Assembly (NCBI GenBank): GCA_031285525.1
Contig: JAITWB010000057.1
Span: 1-7,180, forward strand
Direction of reading: 5' to 3'
Origin: Spirochaetaceae bacterium
GTDB taxonomy: Bacteria; Spirochaetota; Spirochaetia; Treponematales; Treponemataceae
DNA: 7,180 nucleotides
Part shown: one piece after another, positions 5,661-7,180 of the stretch
Numbering within the stretch: the first letter of the stretch is position 1
Layout: each line of letters begins with the position of its first letter
The notes under the pieces: generated by a model
The model's input: only the letters and a program-made list of their open reading frames with translations
What the model was told of the DNA's origin: nothing
Database searches by the model: none
Made by a program: the position numbers and the translations under genes

Positions 5661-6593
5661 CTACTCCTCACCCTCAGAAAAGAAGCCGAACTTACGGATC
5701 TTCCGGTTGCGGTATTTCACCAGTACCGAAGGGGTACGCTTCATCAGGTCTTTCAGGTCTGTGAGGATTTGTGCGCGCACAGCTGCTGCGGCCTCCTGGG
5801 GACTCATATGGGCGCCGCCTTGCGGTTCGGGAATAATGCCGTTTGCCACTTTGAGGGACAGAATGTCGCTTGCGGTGATTTTCATGATCGATGCCGCATC
5901 CTTTGCACGGGTAGAGTCTCGAAGCAGAATCGATGCAAACCCCTCAGGAGATATAACCGAGTAGATGGCGTTTTCAAGCATGTAGATCTTGTCACCCACA
6001 CCAATGCCAAGAGCGCCGCCGGAGCCGCCTTCACCTATGACAAAGCAGATGATCGGTGTCTTGAGTTGACTGAATTCCATGAGGTTTCGGGCAATCGCTT
6101 CGCCTATACCCCGCTCTTCGGCCTCGATTCCGGGATAGGCTCCCTGGGTGTCGATGAAGGTAACAATGGGGCGGTGGAATTTCTCCGCCTGCTTGGCAAG
6201 TCTGAGCGCCTTGCGGTAGCCTTCGGGGCTTGCCATGCCGCCGTTGCGTTCCAGAGTCTCCTTGAGGTTGCGTCCCTTCTGGTTGCCGATGACCGTCACC
6301 GGGATGCCGTCGAGGAAGCCGATACCGCCCACCAGAGCATGGTCGTCACCAAAATGCCTGTCCCCGTGGAGTTCCACGAATCGGTCAAAGATCATTCCGA
6401 TATAGTCCAGGGTACGGGGGCGGTCGGGATTCCGGGCAAGCTCTACCCGCTGCCATACTTTACTGGCGGTATCCACGTTTGCCTGGAGCTTGAGGGCGAT
6501 ACTCGAAAGTTCCGCCGATATATCGAGACCCGCATCCTGCGCAGCCTGCACCAGTATATCTAATTTTGTTTCATCCTGTTTCGGCAGAGCCAT
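5661..6593 (-). CDS. accA: Acetyl-CoA carboxylase carboxyltransferase subunit alpha
   Basis: Forms with AccD the carboxyltransferase that moves the carboxyl group from biotin carrier protein to acetyl-CoA, making malonyl-CoA for fatty acid synthesis in the cytoplasm. The 310 residues compare with about 315-320 in typical AccA. Recognisable are the helical N-terminal region, RTLDYIGMIFDRFVELHGDR (60-79), FGDDHALVGGIG (81-92), MASPEGYRKALRLAKQAEKF (120-139), FIDTQGAYPGIEAEERGIGE (146-165), the oxyanion-hole glycine cluster GEGGSGGALGIGVGD (187-201), and ISPEGFASILLRD (214-226). The crotonase-like fold is complete. ATG 6591-6593 overlaps the accD stop by one base (TGATG), with AGGAGG seven bases upstream inside the last accD codons. 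This implies translational coupling and equal production of both subunits. A strong terminator follows. Confidence 0.98.
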   Translation of the reverse strand: MALPKQDETKLDILVQAAQDAGLDISAELSSIALKLQANVDTASKVWQRVELARNPDRPRTLDYIGMIFDRFVELHGDRHFGDDHALVGGIGFLDGIPVTVIGNQKGRNLKETLERNGGMASPEGYRKALRLAKQAEKFHRPIVTFIDTQGAYPGIEAEERGIGEAIARNLMEFSQLKTPIICFVIGEGGSGGALGIGVGDKIYMLENAIYSVISPEGFASILLRDSTRAKDAASIMKITASDILSLKVANGIIPEPQGGAHMSPQEAAAAVRAQILTDLKDLMKRTPSVLVKYRNRKIRKFGFFSEGEE

Positions 6594-7180
6594 CAGAGAG
6601 CCTCCTCTTCGTCATCTTTTTCTGATTCGGGATTTTTTTCCGCCCCTGATCCGGCGGCGCAGTGGGCATCGATCATGTTCATGAAAAACTCCCGCTGTTG
6701 ACTGCGGGGGACGATACAGTCGATAAAGCCCTTCTGGAGCTGAAATTCAGCCCGCTGAAACCCTTCCGGGAGGTTCTGTCTGAGGGTGCCTTCGATGACC
6801 CGGGGACCGGCAAAGCCGATGAGCGCCCCCGGTTCGGCGCAGATCACGTCCCCCAGCATGGCGAAACTGGCGGTTACTCCGCCGGTGGTGGGATCACAGA
6901 GCATGATGAACAGAGGAACTCCGCAGCGGTCGAGCTCTGCGGCGGCGCTGGAGGTCTTTGCCATCTGCATGAGGGAGACGATACCCTCCTGCATACGGGC
7001 GCCCCCGGAAGTGGTATAGATGATGACAGGAAGCCGCTCTTCCGCTCCTTTCAGCATAGCGCGGGAGATTTTTTCACCTACCACGGAACCCATGGAGCCG
7101 CCCATAAAGGCAAAGCTCATGAGGGCGAGAACCACGGGACGTCCGCCGATGGATGCAGTGCCTGCGATGACGGCGTCGCT
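6593..7180 (-). CDS. accD: Acetyl-CoA carboxylase carboxyltransferase subunit beta, C-terminal part
   Basis: Partial: 195 C-terminal codons are visible; the start and the N-terminal zinc-ribbon expected in AccD lie beyond the right edge. The frame is open to base 7180. Recognisable carboxyltransferase sequences are [17 protein letters not shown] (visible residues 1-17), [18 protein letters not shown] (23-40), the oxyanion-hole region [12 protein letters not shown] (55-66), [18 protein letters not shown] (94-111), [18 protein letters not shown] (115-132) and [18 protein letters not shown] (137-154). The last 20 residues are acidic and low in complexity ([15 protein letters not shown]). Their Glu codons GAGGAGG provide the ribosome binding site of accA. 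The order accD-accA with one-base overlap indicates one operon. Its promoter lies outside the window. Confidence 0.97.
   Translation of the reverse strand, partial: SDAVIAGTASIGGRPVVLALMSFAFMGGSMGSVVGEKISRAMLKGAEERLPVIIYTTSGGARMQEGIVSLMQMAKTSSAAAELDRCGVPLFIMLCDPTTGGVTASFAMLGDVICAEPGALIGFAGPRVIEGTLRQNLPEGFQRAEFQLQKGFIDCIVPRSQQREFFMNMIDAHCAAGSGAEKNPESEKDDEEEAL

Noticed and set aside
5769..6563. Plus-strand open frame of 264 codons opposite accA
   Set aside because: It mirrors the conserved AccA coding sequence in another frame, gives a protein without recognisable domains and lacks a plausible start signal.

Overview
The window looks like a mid-GC bacterial chromosome, most likely a spirochaete of the Treponema type. 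This rests on inference: a zinc-peptidase lipoprotein of the M30 (hyicolysin) type with a relaxed L-F-S-C lipobox, an AAA/DUF4143 ATPase of a kind I recall as common in treponemes, and roughly 50% GC genes around one AT-rich gene. No rRNA, tRNA, CRISPR array or insertion sequence was seen. Six protein genes and one gene fragment fill the window, and no stretch over 300 bases lacks a gene.

Left part (minus strand): the first 59 codons of a DUF1538 membrane protein run off the left edge. Upstream of it is argS (arginyl-tRNA synthetase), which ends in a 13-bp hairpin terminator. A putative promoter for the DUF1538 gene overlaps that terminator.

Centre: a 100-bp divergent region (2091-2190) separates argS from a plus-strand, AT-rich AAA ATPase with a DUF4143 C-terminus. 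It holds a near-consensus sigma-70-type promoter inside a perfect 10-bp inverted repeat, a run of eight G, a perfect 14-bp palindrome, and a weaker promoter for argS. Neither divergent gene has a Shine-Dalgarno sequence. Both predicted transcription starts fall at or within a few bases of the ATG, so both mRNAs may be leaderless. This is the most unusual part of the window.

Right part (minus strand): an exported zinc-metalloprotease lipoprotein and a small signal-peptide protein form a tightly coupled two-gene unit that converges on the ATPase gene with no clear terminator between them. Further right is accD-accA, the two carboxyltransferase subunits of acetyl-CoA carboxylase (first step of fatty acid synthesis). 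They overlap by one base and end in a strong Rho-independent terminator. accD runs off the right edge.

The genes are mostly unrelated housekeeping and envelope functions. I see no clear defence or biosynthetic system. The ATPase with its own palindromic promoter is the best candidate for an acquired, self-regulated cassette.
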